DNA from: Lycium barbarum
Lineage: Eukaryota; Streptophyta; Magnoliopsida; Solanales; Solanaceae
Assembly (NCBI RefSeq): GCF_019175385.1
Contig: NC_083338.1
Location: forward strand, 66,310,884 to 66,374,883
Direction of reading: 5' to 3'
Length of the DNA: 64,000 nt
Part shown: one piece after another, positions 12,701 through 24,520 of the stretch
Numbering within the stretch: position 1 is the stretch's first letter
How the letters are laid out: each line of letters starts with the position of its first letter
Made by a program: the position numbers and the translations under genes
The notes under the pieces: model-generated
Databases searched by the model: none
Seen by the model: only the letters and a program-made list of their open reading frames with translations
Told to the model about the DNA's origin: nothing

Positions 12701-13721
12701 GCTTGCATGGCATATTTATGGTTTCTCCTTCACTTGAAACTTAATAGTGAATGTGTAGAACACTTTAGGGACTTATTGGTAAGATAAAAATAGAAGGCTG
12801 GCCGTGGTATGGTGGTGGAACAGCCATGGCTGGCCGTGGCTCTCTCTCTCTATCTTCTAAGTTTCTATGTTTGTGAAATGGAGCTTCTCTCTCCTATTCC
12901 ACTTTGTGTAGTTGGGAAATGAGTTGTGGCTGAACTTTTGGTCAACAAGGAGACCATTTTTCTGCCCAATATAGTCTTACACGTTCCCCTAACTAAGAAT
13001 GGGCAAAAAATCTGATTTTGTCATGTGTTTGTGGGGCCCACACGGCCACTAGTGAAAAATTTGTGAACATTTAAGTCTTAATCCCCACTCAGCCCAACTT
13101 TCATCGTCTATATCTCCTCATCCCGATATCATTTTGTCGAGCGGTTTATTGCGTTGCAAACTAGACTCGATCAACTTCATTTTAGGATTTTGAAACACCT
13201 TAAAACTTCTCATATACTAGGAGATATGCCTCCTACAATATAGACTAAAACCGGGTCTGAGATTTTACTGAAGTTGTTCCGATTCATTTCGTTTAACTTC
13301 TAATCCTCTTCCAACCTCATGTAACCTCTTATACATACATATACACACTCATATACATCAATAACATTCCATATACGCGTCTCGAAGGGTCCGGAGAATC
13401 ACAATAACCTTAAACATAACTAGAGAACTCACAAAGCTTCGACGAAACTCCAATCGCTAAAGTATATTTCTATCTTTTGTCCATCTTCTAAATCATTACT
13501 AATAATCTCAAATACTTTAAAAGGTCACTCACATTACCTCATATACATACTCATAACGCGATTTCAAATCCTTTAGCTTACCATGTCACCTCGGGATTCT
13601 TAAGGCAACCATATATATATATAACGATATTATTACTAACTCGATTAACTTTCCTTGAACTTTCTTAACTCATTATTTCTTGTCTTAATTAAAATAGCAT
13701 GGAATCTTACGGGGTGTAACA
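9702..13721 (-). mobile_element. Solo LTR E2 (family E, 4020 bp)
   Basis: It starts TGTTACACCCCG on the minus strand at 13721 and ends GGGTTGGGTCGTGACA at 9702. It is flanked by AAGTA on both sides (9697-9701 and 13722-13726). Removing it and one AAGTA restores the B-family LTR sequence seen intact at 26651 onward. No PBS, PPT or gag-pol sequence is inside, so this is an LTR-LTR recombination product of an element with unusually long LTRs. It is homologous to E1. Confidence 0.9.
10486..10748 (-). repeat. Four copies of a CGTGTCCCGGCCCT hairpin unit
   Basis: Units near 10486, 10552, 10663 and 10722 each carry GGCCCT, a short spacer, then AGGG and CTCGGT, so each can fold back on itself. They are separated by AT-rich spacers. 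The related array in E1 is at about 25705-25930. Confidence 0.75.
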
Positions 13722-15484
13722 AAGTACCCAAAAGGTATGGCTCCGAATGAAATGGAGCTCTGCTATGTAGTCCCTGAGAATGTAGCTATGGATCAAGTCT
13801 GTCTCCCTGTGCACCTCCGGGCATGACGCAGCGTCCACAAACAAAAGGATGTCAGTACGAAGAATGTACTGAGTATGTAAAGCATGATTAATATCAATAG
13901 AGAAGCATAATAAGCAACATAAGAAATAGCATAAGATAGCAGATAGCAATATCGTCATCACAAGCACTTACTTGCCTTTCGTGGGAACTTTCCAATTCAA
14001 ATGCGTAATTATGTACATACATCCATATCCGTATCCGTACTCATTTACATTTCGTATCCATAATCATGTTCATATACATATCCTTATTCGTATTCATCTC
14101 ATGTACATATCCTTGCTCGTAATCGCATCATATTCGTACTCATACTCATATCTATATCATATACATAATCATATCATACACATATCATTTACATAGCATC
14201 CCTGACCCCGAAGGTTCGGTGTTTCATGTACCCGACCATGGCTATGCTCGGCGATCATATATACCTGGCCAACCAAGGCTCAGTATTACACATACCTGGT
14301 CCTACCAAGGCTCAGTGTTGTTCGTACCCAACTGCAGTTGTGTGGGCGTGTTAAATAAACATACATACATATTCTACCCGGCCTTATAAGCTCGGGGTTC
14401 CATAATCGTCATACATAGATACATATACATAATAGCTCATAAGCATCTTTACTATTATCATCACTATCATCATCGTCATCGTTATTGTCATCGCTATTAC
14501 CATTATAGTCGTCATCAATATCATTATCACTAGTATCGTCATTCATTACATCTATTTTTATAGGTTTACTCGTCACATGAAGAACTTAGTACAATCGTAG
14601 TATAATAATAATCGTGTGCTTACTAGCTCAGAAGATCGAATCATTTGAAAGACATCATAGACTTATGGAAGATTTAGATGTTTGGCCAAAGAATCTTGCC
14701 TTAGGAAAGAAGGGTTAGCTTTACATACCTTTCCATTCAACTATTTACCACTTGCACGTTCTCCTTCAACGCTCGCGTTTTTACCTTCATTAAAGTCATA
14801 CAATCATTACAATCGATAGCTAGCATACATGACGAAAACTAGAGAAAATTGGGCAGCGTCTCCTCTATTTATACGACATGCATCTATAGCGTACATCAAC
14901 TCCCAAACGTCAATAATACATTCACAATACTATAAAAATGGTCATTATTCATCCACATTATCCATATTTCTCAATTTACCTTCAATTACCCATATCCATG
15001 GTCATAACAGATGACTACGTCCATTCACATGCATTGCCTATCCCATGTTCTCAACATCATTTATAACATATTTACATCACAAAACATCAAGAATCATGAC
15101 TCAATTCAAGCTATTACTCAAAATGGCATTATTCCACACTCATGACCCATTTTATCTATACCCTTCTACAATCAAAGTATTTCAACTCTTAAATACCTCA
15201 AACAACATATAAATACCATAAATCTTACCTTAGATGTTGTAGGAACAAGCCTTAGTTGATAATACTCCACTTGAGAAAAAACCCTAGTTCATCTCCAATG
15301 AGATTTCTTGACTTGAATGATCTTCAAGGGGTTTTCTTACACTTGATTCACTTAATTTATGTTGTTGATCACCAATAATCCTTGAATTCATGTGGAATAA
15401 ATGTAGAGAGATTTTTTAGAGAGAAGGGGTGTGATATAGAAGTGAAATTAAATAAGACTTGGTCCCTTTATTTAATGAGCAAAT

Positions 15485-15655
15485 CTGTCCCCGACCGTAT
15501 ATACGGACCAACATACGGTCCGTATAATTTATACGGGCCGTATGTTTGGCCGTATATTTGGTCCAGAAAGTTATGCCCTTCTGGGATGATTATACGGTCC
15601 CAAACATACGGACCGTATAATTTATACGACCTGTATGTTTGGCCGTATAATCCCC
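15485..15655 (-). promoter_or_regulatory. B1 LTR palindromic upstream module
   Basis: Repeated TACGGNCCGTA and AAACATACGG/CCGTATGTTT blocks are arranged as two nested palindromes of about 60 bp, with arms of about 30 bp. In element orientation the same module occurs in the family C LTRs at 32148-32305 and 55156-55290, ahead of an AT-rich promoter-like region. A promoter or silencing role is inference. Confidence 0.6.
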
Positions 15656-15992
15656 AGTGATTCCGAAGCTCGTTTCGTCGACTCGTTTGATCTCCAATCC
15701 TTATGGAACCTTCTTAGCACTTATTCAACACCTCAATACCAATCTAAGGGACGTTATCACTCTTCTCCAAGACATCATTAAGTCCTCATTAGCTCATTAC
15801 TCGTAATTCCTTTCCAATAACTATCGTCTGCCTTGCCTTCTCTTGACAACTTTATCGTCTAACATCAAATGTCTTTGAAATCTCACTTAGGGTCATCAAA
15901 TGCCATTTCTTACTTATGGAAATATAGTATGCTCGTACTCTTCACTAGCCTATTCACTTGTGCATCAACGGAATGTTTTCCGAGGTGTAACA

Positions 15993-16337
15993 AAAATACA
16001 TGCTTCAGATACCGAGTTGGTGGAGTTGACGTCCTATAGATTGCGGGATGTAGCCGTACTATGATATAATAATTGGATATTTTTTAGGAAGGAAAATTCA
16101 CCTCCCCCGGGTCGGTAGGAATTTGTAGATGCTTTTATTCGCTATTATTTGCCACCCAAGGTCCGTCGAGCCCGAGCTGACAGGTTCTTGAATCTCAAGC
16201 AAAGAAATATGATTCCTCGGGAGTATAGTCTCTGTTTTAATTCATTGGCTAGGTATGCCCCTACCATGGTAGCCGATATGGGAGACCTGGCGCATAGATT
16301 TGTGAGTGGTCTAGGGCCACATCTGATCAAAGATTGA
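15993..16337 (+). pseudogene. D gag capsid remnant
   Basis: Degenerate plus-strand gag. The frames read HASDTELVELTSYRLRDVAV, a stop in place of the usual W, then after a frame change PPKVRRARADRFLNLKQ, REYSLCFNSLARYAPTMVAD and LAHRFVSGLGPH. This is the C-terminal half of a capsid. It begins abruptly at the B1 junction and ends at a TGA at 16335. It resembles the gag of G, so a separate gag-bearing fragment fused here cannot be excluded, but position and orientation fit D. Confidence 0.7.
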
Positions 16338-17074
16338 GTTAGTTTGGGATTGTGCTAGACCTACTTCACTCACCGAGATATGGAGTTTTATAGGCCTCAA
16401 AGGTTACTATTGGCACTATGTGGAGAGACTTTCATCCATTGCATCCTCATTGACTAAATTTATTCAGGAGGAGGTGGTTTTTCCGTAGTCTGATGAGTGT
16501 AAGGCAAGCTTTTAAAAGATCAAGACTTTGTTAACTCTGCCCTGATTTTGATTACCCGATTCGAGAGAGAGATTTACTGTGTATTGTGATGCTTCAGGAG
16601 TTGGCCTTGGTTGTGTGTTGATGTAGAAGGGCAAGATGATAACTTATTCTTCGAGGCAATTGAAAGTGCACATGAAGAACTATCCCACTCTTGATCTGGA
16701 GTTGGCAGCGATAGTGTTTGCATTGAAGTTTTGAGGAACTATCTTTATAGTGTGCATTATGAGGTGTTCACACATCATCGTTGTCTTTAGTACATTTTTA
16801 ATCAAAGGGATATTAATTTGAGGTAGCGTAGATGGTTAGAGTTGCTCAAGGATTATGACATGACTATCATTTATCACCAATGTAGTGGCGGATGCCTTGA
16901 GTCAGAAGGCGGTGAGCATAGGTAGTCTACCATTGTTGTTGGTTGAAAAGCGTCCTTTGGCTATAGATGTTCAGACTTTAGCCAACAGTTTTCTGAGGTT
17001 TGATATTTTAGAATCGGGCACGGTTCTAGCTTGTGTGAAGGCGAGGTCATCCTTAGTGGAGAAAATTAAGGCTC
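16338..17074 (+). pseudogene. D RNase H and linker remnant
   Basis: After an internal deletion that removed the nucleocapsid, protease and RT core, the reading resumes in the RT thumb (FIQEEVVFP). It then enters RNase [36 protein letters not shown], and after frame changes [18 protein letters not shown] and VVADALSQKAV. At least five stops are visible. The last segment (SLVEKIKA) is the start of the integrase region and is cut at 17074 by Cop1; it resumes at 20729 as QQFDDEK. Confidence 0.75.
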
Positions 17075-17299
17075 TGTTAGGATCGAGCTAACTATGCACT
17101 CAAAGAACTTGGTTCCATGAGCGACTATGCAAAAAGGTAAATAGCAGAATCAACACAAGAATTTTTTCGTGGAAAACTCCTTTGCTCAAAGGAGGCAAAA
17201 ACAACAACCTATCTCGTATAGGACTTTCCCGAACTCAACTATCTTGAGCACTTTAAGGCATAAAATCTTCCTTGCAATACCTAGGAACTATTCTTGGCA
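17075..17299 (-). repeat. Cop1 3' LTR fragment
   Basis: It aligns with the start of the other Cop1 LTR at 19527, sharing TATGCACTCAA, ATTTTT, TGGAAAACTCC and GGACTTTCCC. It breaks off at 17299 where X begins. Confidence 0.75.
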
Positions 17300-19090
17300 T
17301 GCCCCAACCCTGGGGAGGCATGGATGGCACCTGGTGCCTTACTTTATCCTGAGCATAACAATCTATAACTCGTGAATCCTGGATACAACCAAACAATCTA
17401 GGCCGGAAAGGCCAATATATAAAGCAAGTAATACCTACTTAAGACGATAAGGCCTTACTTAGAATAATTCGTAAATAACAACTGTCTCAACTAAAATGGG
17501 ATCACCCCAAAATATATATACATCTATGCGGGCCGACAAGGCCACCGTGATTGTCTACAACATAAAATCCAAATGAAACATAGACAAGGTCTGACAAGGA
17601 TGCTATACTGATATACTGAATATACAGGACACGTCTACAAGCTTCTAAGAGAATGCAATTGTGTCGTGATTAGGACAGGGCCATGACCTACCCATCATGT
17701 CTATACATACTCAAAATGACTCCCAAAATCTAGACCTGGTAACTCCGACTAAAATGGAGCTTACCAATTAAGCTAATACTCGACACATCTACATTGAAGG
17801 CCTGTCTATCTGTCTATCAGGACATGCAGGCATGAAATGTAGCATCCCTGGCAAAAGGGACGTTAGTAGAATTAATGTACCGAGTATGTAAGGCAACTGA
17901 ATAATTGAAACTAAATGTAACTAATATACACGACATACTGAATGCACACTAAGGAGTCAATGATAATTTGGGAGTATACTTACCTATCTCTAACTCATAT
18001 CAAATAGGTAATACTGAAATAAACTATCCGGCCTCATATGGGCTCGGTGTGTAAGCGAATAGCCTCGAAGGAAAGTGCATAGCCTCGAAGGAAAATGTAT
18101 ATAGCCCCGAAGTCAAATGTATATAGCCTTGAAGGAAATGCCCATATCTGTATAGCCCTGATGGCAAAGTGAGTATATGTGTAGCCCCGAAGGCAAGTGA
18201 GAATCTGTTTAGCCCAAAGGCAAGTGTATATAATAATGTTATAAATGATATACATGATACACCTCTACTACTTAAATAGACATGGAGTAATTCTACTAAA
18301 TATAAGCTCCCGATAAGGGATAGTTAAACATGAGTAAGATGGAACAATACGGACCTGAGAGCTCTATCAATAACTCTTCTCGTAGACGATCGTTCGAATC
18401 TTACTTATTATAGATTCATGCCATAAAAAGGAAAGGAATATCCTTTACATACCTTTGTCATCTAATGTAAAACAACAACATACTTAAGGTGTACATCACC
18501 CCAATCTACAATAAAAGAACAATAGAACCATCGCCAACTAAAGGGAAAACTAGAATACAGTATGTTGAGCGGTAAGCTCATCTCATAACAATAACCAATA
18601 CTTCTCTCTAACTTTCCCTTCTTCAAAATACATATATGATAACCACAACCACATACTCAGGATATTCTTCATGATTTCCAGCCATATGATAGCTCAAGAA
18701 CAATAAAAAACAGTTCAATATACCATAACATCTCAAATGAAATTTTTGACCTTTACTTTATAAATTTACAATCAAACAATCTGGCTAAGACTTATAAGAA
18801 CTCAAATACATGTAGATGAAGTGTAATCTTACCTTAAACAACTCAGGATAGCCTTTACCAAAGTTTTCTTTAACTTGAAATGATTTCCAAATGAGCCACA
18901 ACGAAGGAAAACTACGATATACTAATACCACGGGGTTTCTGATGTTAAAATTTAGGTGGTTTACCTTTATTATTACTCTTAGAGCTTGAGATAACCCTTT
19001 TATAGTGTTTTGGAGGGGATATAGGAGATGTGTGGGTCGAAAAATGACATAAAAATAAAGCCCGCCGCTTAAGCAGGTCATTCCTAATTT
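17300..19090 (-). repeat. Gypsy-type LTR X inside Cop1, far end unresolved
   Basis: It begins TGCCCCAACC at 17300 with the inverted terminal type of the other LTRs here. It contains a mid-LTR double hairpin region at about 17848-17885 and, on the minus strand, a TATA box (CACTATAAAAGGG, about 18996-19008). It also carries several copies of a TAGCCCCGAAGG unit at 18058-18225. No gag-pol is present. The element-proximal end near 19090 shows no duplication of the left flank TGGCA, so a deletion probably removed it. Family X is not otherwise seen in the window. Confidence 0.6.
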
Positions 19091-19510
19091 TTGAATTTAT
19101 CTGTGTTGTTAATGCTATGGTCTTCTCTTTGTCAATTTTTTGCCTTTGAACAGTTGTGGATCTCTTTTGTCTCCATATCTCCATAGCCTCATAGATGCTT
19201 TGCAACGTGTCCCATATTTGGTTAACCGTGATACATGGGGAGACTTTGTTGAATTCAGAAGGACCAATACCACATATGAGGATTCTCTTTCTTTTTTCAT
19301 CCAGCTGGACATCTTTGCATAGGGCCATGTTTGGACCCTTTTGAATGATTCTCCATAGTTGTAATATTCATTCATGATGAAGTCTTTCATCCCGAATTTC
19401 CACCATCCATAATTATTGTTGTTGAAGCATGTGGTCATGTTATTGATTAACCTTCTTATACTGCTGGAGCTGCAGCCATCTTTCAAGGTGTCAGCCTTTG
19501 GAAAAATATC
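19091..19510 (-). pseudogene. Cop1 gag N-terminal remnant
   Basis: The minus strand reads FNNNNYGWWKFGMKDFI and, after a frame change, ILICGIGPSEFNKVSPC, QIWDTLQSIYEA and LTTQINSKI. The pattern of a substrate-like N-terminus with YxxWKxxM, then LW/IWDTL, is typical of copia (UBN2-type) gag. Only about 140 codons remain in two frames. No CCHC or pol follows. Confidence 0.65.
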
Positions 19511-19512
19511 TA

Positions 19513-19524
19513 GCTCTGATACCA
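19513..19524 (-). other. Cop1 primer binding site
   Basis: The minus strand reads TGGTATCAGAGC two bases inside the LTR. It fits initiator-Met tRNA and fixes the element's orientation. Confidence 0.85.
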
Positions 19525-19526
19525 CT

Positions 19527-20723
19527 TGTTAGCATCAGGATACTCCTATGCACTCAAGGAACTTATTTTCTTGAGCAACTATGTGAGACAGTATATTGCG
19601 GATTATAAAATCAACATAAGAATTTTTCCATGGAAAACTCCTTGCCCAAGGGAGGCAAAAACCACAACCTATATCTTATAGGACTTTCCCAAACTCCAAT
19701 ATATTGAGCATTTTAAGATGTACAATCTTGCTTGCAATACTTAAGGAACTATTCTAAACAGCCACCTACCCAACTCTCTCTCTTTTTTTCAACAACTTTG
19801 AACTGTTGGCTCTCTCTCTTCTCAATTGTATAATGACTCTACCCTATCACTGAAGTTCTGCATACTCGAAACAACACCTAATACAGATCAACTAAGAGTG
19901 TAAATGGTTACAACAAGTTTATAGAATCAAACTAGACAACAAGAACAATATTGATAAATCTTGATAAGAACAGGTTCTTTATGATGTTGCTACTTGACTC
20001 GCTTTATTACACACAGTTGATTCTTCTTTTTGCGCTATCTTCTCTCTTGGTGTGGATGTCTTCAATAGCATAAGTGACCCTTCATATAGGAGTAATATGG
20101 CCGAATTTTTTTCCCAGTTCAACAAGGATTAGATCAAGAATCCGTGATTCTAATCCTAGTCAAACTTGGTTCCTTGTTCGTGTTGGCTTACAATTATTTT
20201 CTCCTATTTCCAAAGCTCTTTCCTTTTGTGCAAGGGTAATAATATATCCATGTTTAATACAAATTCCTTGATGTACACTCTTCCCATAACCAACATCTTC
20301 AAGGAATCCTACTTGCAATAGGAATTAAAATTCGCAGCTTCTCTAACAACTTGATTCTTCTTTCTTCACGCATTGGCTGCTTTTTGTTCTACTCCACAAA
20401 TCGTCTCCATGTTTAAATATGGTAATATCTTTGTATTTTTCCTTGTCCCTTTCATTATTGGATTAGCCTTAATCCTAATTCCCCAAGGAATTCTTCTACG
20501 CTCTTTGAATATGATTTTCCTGGATCAGCATGCTTCTCCAGTCTACTGTGAAGGACCTGGTTCCTTCACTGTTTCTTTACTGCATGTAGTATACTCTTGG
20601 TAGAAGCTCATTTTTGTAGACATGACAAGGAATAGGTTCATGCATATGTTTTGTTTTGTTACTCGTTTGTTAATCATCAAAACATCATATTGCCAACTTA
20701 GCTTATAACTATCTATCTCAACA
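19527..20723 (-). repeat. Cop1 5' LTR (1197 bp)
   Basis: It starts TGTTGAGATAGATAG on the minus strand at 20723 and ends GATGCTAACA at 19527, next to the PBS. Short plus-strand frames inside it are not genes. Confidence 0.75.
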
Positions 20724-22157
20724 AGCTCAACAGTTTGATGATGAGAAAGTTATACATGGTCTAGAAAAGGTGTTACAAGGAGAAGCCAATAAGGCGATTC
20801 TAGATGATGACGTTGTTTTAAGGATCAAAGGGTGTACTTTATATTCCTCAAGAAGGTGACATGGCTCAGTTGATCATAGAGGAAGCCACAGTTTGAGGTA
20901 TTCAATCCATCTGAGGGCTAAAAATATGTATCATGACGTGAAGTTGCATTACTGGTGGTGTCAGTAAAAAAGAGAGATATAGCGGAGTCCGCATCCTGGT
21001 GTTTGACTTATTAATAGGTGAAGTATGATTTTATTGACTAAGAGGATGCCTATACTTTAGAGGATGTGGTAAAGGATTGTAATGGACTTTTTAGTAGGGT
21101 TGCCACAAACTTTAGGATTGTTTGATGTTATTTGTGTCATCATGGACATATTGACCAAGTCTTATCATTATATACCAATTCAAACTACTTACAATTCAGT
21201 GATGTTATTCAAAATCTACATTTATGAGATAGTCTGTTTTCATGGATCTATTATTTTATATTGAGGCACGCCGTTTACATCTCATTTCTGCCGATATATG
21301 CAAAAGGAGTTGGGTACTCTAGTAGAGCTCAACATAGCTTTTACCTCAGATGGTCAATTCGAGTGGACTATTCAGGTCCTTGAGGATATGTTATGGGTCC
21401 TCTATGATCGACTTTGGTGGTCATTGGGACTAGTTCTTTCCTTTGGCGGAGTTTGCATGCAACAACAGTTGCCATTCGAGCATTAGGATGGCCACATTCG
21501 AGGCACTATATGGTAGGAGATGTCATTCTCTGGTTGGTTGGTTTGATGCATTTAAATTTAGGACATGGGTTACTGATATGTTTAGGGATTTATTTGACAT
21601 GGTCAAGATGATTTAGGAGAGACTTCTCATGGCTCAGAGCAGGCAAAAGCGTTATGCCGATCGGAAGGTTTGGGACTTAGAGTTCATGGTTGGAGATTGG
21701 ATTTTGTTTAAGGTTTCAGCCATGAAGGGTGTGATGAGGTTCGGAAAGAAGGGCTAGTGGAGCCCAAGATATATTGGGCCATTTGAGATTGTTCAGTGTA
21801 GCAGTGAGTTGGCTTTGACACCTGGTTTATCGGGTGTTCACCCTATGTTTCATATTTCGATGTTGAAGAAGTACTATCCGGATGCTTCGCATGTGATTCA
21901 GTGGGATTCTGTCCATGTTACTTGATCAAAATCAAGCATTTGAGGAGGAGCCGGTAGATATTTTTTATAGAAAGGTTCCAAAGTTTCTTCAAAGCTAATA
22001 GCCTTAGTGAATGTTCAATAGAGGCATCGCCCGGCCGAGAATGCTACATAAGAGACCGAGTCAGACATGCGGAGTATATACCCTCAGCTTTTTGACATTT
22101 CAAGTACTTTCTTTTCCTTAGCACTCGAGTATGAATGTCTATTTAAGTGGTAGATGA
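20724..22157 (+). pseudogene. D integrase with chromodomain, degenerate
   Basis: It resumes D's pol after Cop1. Remnants of the zinc domain (KNMYHDVKLHYWW) are followed by a DDE core reading MDFLVGLPQTLG and LTKSYHYIPIQTTYN, then ELGTLVELNIAFTSDGQ and QVLEDMLW. The C-terminal region reads RQKRYADRKVWDLEFMVGD, VMRFGKKG, SPRYIGPFEIV and HPMFHISMLKKY. A chromodomain remnant includes WRHRP and MRSIYPQLF. Many stops and frame changes are present. The second catalytic Asp region (TDRG) is lost. It ends near 22110, before the 3' LTR. Confidence 0.8.
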
Positions 22158-22550
22158 TGTAACAACCCGCTAGGTCATTTTGACCATTTGGTCTCGTTTT
22201 CTCTAAAAGGCCCTTTCCAAAGCTTTATAATTGTATTTTTGACATACGGGGATGGGTGGTGCGGTTCCCCAAGCAACTGGGTGAATATTGGAGAAGATAA
22301 ACTATAAATGTTCTTAAGTTAAGAAAATAGAATAGTTTGACAAAAGTCAACATCGGAGGCTAACGAACTCGGATAAGGATTTCGACAGTTCCATGAGGTC
22401 AAAAACGTGATTTATCACTTAGTCGAGTGGATGGTACGAATGCCGAAGGGAATGTGGTTGGTCGTGGCTCATATCTATGAAAGGCTCGCCGTTGTAGCAG
22501 TGTCACAGGTGCACCTTCCACATCTGTGAGATTTTGGGCGTAAGTGGATC
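22158..22550 (+). repeat. D 3' LTR, left part
   Basis: It starts TGTAACAACCCGC at 22158 and runs to the CCGAA target site at 22551-22555, where G inserted. It resumes at 57280. Full length without G is about 2.2 kb. No gene is seen. Confidence 0.82.
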
Positions 22551-24246
22551 CCGAATGTTACACCTTGGAAAATTTCCCGTTAACGAACAGTGACTAGTCT
22601 AGTGAAGAGCACGACGTATGAGATATTTCGATAAGTGAGAAATAGCAGTTGATGATCCTAATCGAGATTCAAAGATATTTGACGTAAGAAAATAAAGTTG
22701 TCAAGGAAAGCAAAGGATATGTCGGGTGCCGGGTAATAATTATGAGCGATGAGTTAACGATGGCTTAAGGATGTCTTAGGGATGAGTGATAACGTCCCTT
22801 AGATTGGTATTGAGGTGTTAAACAAGTGTCAAGAAGATTCCATAAGGATTGGAGATCAAACGAGTTGACGAGAACGAAATCTGTTAGACCCCGTATTTTA
22901 TATGTCGAGTTATTCGCGAAGGAATCGACGTGAGTTAAAGACGGAACCCTTCCCGGACACGAAATAGAAACCTTGAATTTTTAATTTCTAAATTAGAACT
23001 AATTGGTTATAAATTTTACTTAGTATAAAGATATTATTGGAGATTAGGAACTACTTAATTGTGGTGTTAAGTAAAAATTAGTGGCAACAATGAGCTAAGA
23101 AGCTCATTAACGTGCCAATGCCTAAAGATGACTGAAAGTCATCTAAAATAAGGCTATTATGGAAGACATACAAATATGCATTTAAATGTTGATTCATCCA
23201 CTACACTTTCATTGTATTGTGGACAACTAAATTGAAAGAAATATAAGTGGGAGGCTCGGCCAAGGTGGCTGAAAATAGGGGGAGAAAAAGTGTGAGGCAT
23301 GCATTTAAATATTGAAGGCATCTATTATTTTATGAAGGCATGCATTATTTTATGAAGGCATACATGTTGGAAGAATCATTGCACATTTAAATATTGACAA
23401 TTCATCCTTGTATGATTGCAAATGACAAAGGTTAGTGTATGATTCATCCACTACATAGGCAATTGTATTGTAAACAATTAAATGGAAAGAAGAGAGGAAG
23501 GTAAGACTCGGCCAAGTAGCCGAAAGTTGTAGGAGAAAGAAAATAAATTTAAGTGCAAAGTTAATTGAGTGGCTCAATGTCATGAGTGGAGCATGTGTCC
23601 AACTTGTAGGCATCATAGTTTAATCAAATGGATGACTAAGAGAGCTCATTTTCTCATCTTCAACAAGATAGAAAACTTAGAGCCAAGAGAGAGAAGCTCT
23701 CGGCCAAGAAGGGCTGAATTTGAGCTCTTTGTGTGTTGACCAAAAAAATAATTTCTTCAAGAATTTCAACCCTTTGGAAGGTGTATAACAACGTGGGATT
23801 GATCCTAGATAGCAAGAACAAGAATTAAATTCAGGGCACAAACTCTAGCCAAGTTGAGAAGTCAAATTGTCAAGGTAAGGTTTAACTTTCTTTTGCATGT
23901 ATTAAGGGTTGTTTAAAACGTATGGTAGATGTGTAGATATAAGTTGTATGTAAGAAATTATATGTCTTGATGTTGAAGTATGTTTGTAACTTGGTGAACA
24001 TGAATTGCATGGTAAAAAGAATGAAAAGAATTGGAAGGTTAAAGGTGAAGTTGTGTTGATATGAACATGTTGTTATTTTGTTGAGTTGAGGCAGTGTAGT
24101 GGACTGTTTTATGTAGAAGGTAGTGAACTGATTTCACTTGATATTTTGATTGTTGTTGTCATGAATTTTATGATGGAAATGAAGGTATTTAATGGTTAGA
24201 GTTGGAACAAAAATTGTTTGTGGGTTGTTGTAAGGATTATAGTAAT

Positions 24247-24520
24247 GACAACAACAACAACAACAAGCCCAGTATAATCCCATCATGTGGGGTCTGGGGA
24301 GGGTAGAGTGTACGCAGACCTAACCCCCACCTTGCAAGGTAGGGCGGCTGTTTCCGAAAGACCCTTGGCTCAAGAGAGGAGAACAGGAGAGGGAAACAAG
24401 GAAAACAAGGCAAAGGTCAGATAGAACCAAGCATATCGAAAACAATATGAAACTAAGGAATAACGAAAGCGAGAAATTAATGGTAGGACAGTCCGGAAAG
24501 AAAAGAGCATTAACTGCTAT
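24247..24520 (-). mobile_element. SINE of the Solanaceae TS/Au type
   Basis: The left end is a run of ACA repeats, that is a (TTG)n tail on the minus strand. Next come stretches recognisable as the SINE 3' body: AGCCCAGTATAATCCCA, GGGGTCTGGGGAGGGTAGAG and GTACGCAGACC, then TTTCCGAAAGACCC. Imperfect duplications GATTATAGTAAT (24235-24246) and GATTATAGTGAT (24521-24532) flank it. SINEs of this kind are tRNA-derived and mobilised by LINEs. The family assignment is from recall, and the 5' Pol III boxes are not clear, so it may be 5'-degenerate. Confidence 0.75.

Larger units (their letters stand above)
6748..15992 (-). mobile_element. Element B1: decayed Ty3/gypsy chromovirus
   Basis: This minus-strand element has its 5' LTR at 15992-9342 (interrupted by solo LTR E2) and an internal region 9341-6748 that is cut in the RT gene by A1. 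The rest is beyond the window. It inserted into the gag of element D: D's gag resumes at 15993, with AAAAT (15993-15997) as the likely target-site copy. Several frameshifts and stops make it older than A1 and E2, which both inserted into it. Confidence 0.88.
9342..15992 (-). repeat. B1 5' LTR (family B, about 2.6 kb, interrupted)
   Basis: The LTR is in two parts, 9342-9701 and 13722-15992, split by solo LTR E2. It starts TGTTACACCTCGG on the minus strand at 15992 and ends GGGTCGTGACA at 9342. It matches both LTRs of B2, for example the segment after AGAATAAGTA that resumes at 13722. A mid-LTR double hairpin lies at about 13828-13871. Imperfect repeats of a CCAAGGCTCAG type unit lie at about 14265-14320, and an ATC/GTC-rich stretch at about 14455-14540. 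No gene is seen in it. Confidence 0.88.
17075..20723 (-). mobile_element. Cop1: deleted Ty1/copia element
   Basis: This minus-strand copia element inserted in D's integrase reading frame. It is bounded by GGCTC (17070-17074) and AGCTC (20724-20728), a 5 bp duplication with one difference. It has a left LTR piece (17075-17299), a gypsy LTR fragment X, a gag remnant, a PBS and a full 5' LTR (19527-20723). The copia pol and most of the 3' LTR are missing, presumably lost in a deletion that also removed the end of X. Confidence 0.78.

Noticed and set aside
13972..14196. Frame rich in Tyr, Ser and His in the B1 LTR
   Set aside because: Product of imperfect CATATAC/CATAT repeats; no similarity and not conserved in B2.
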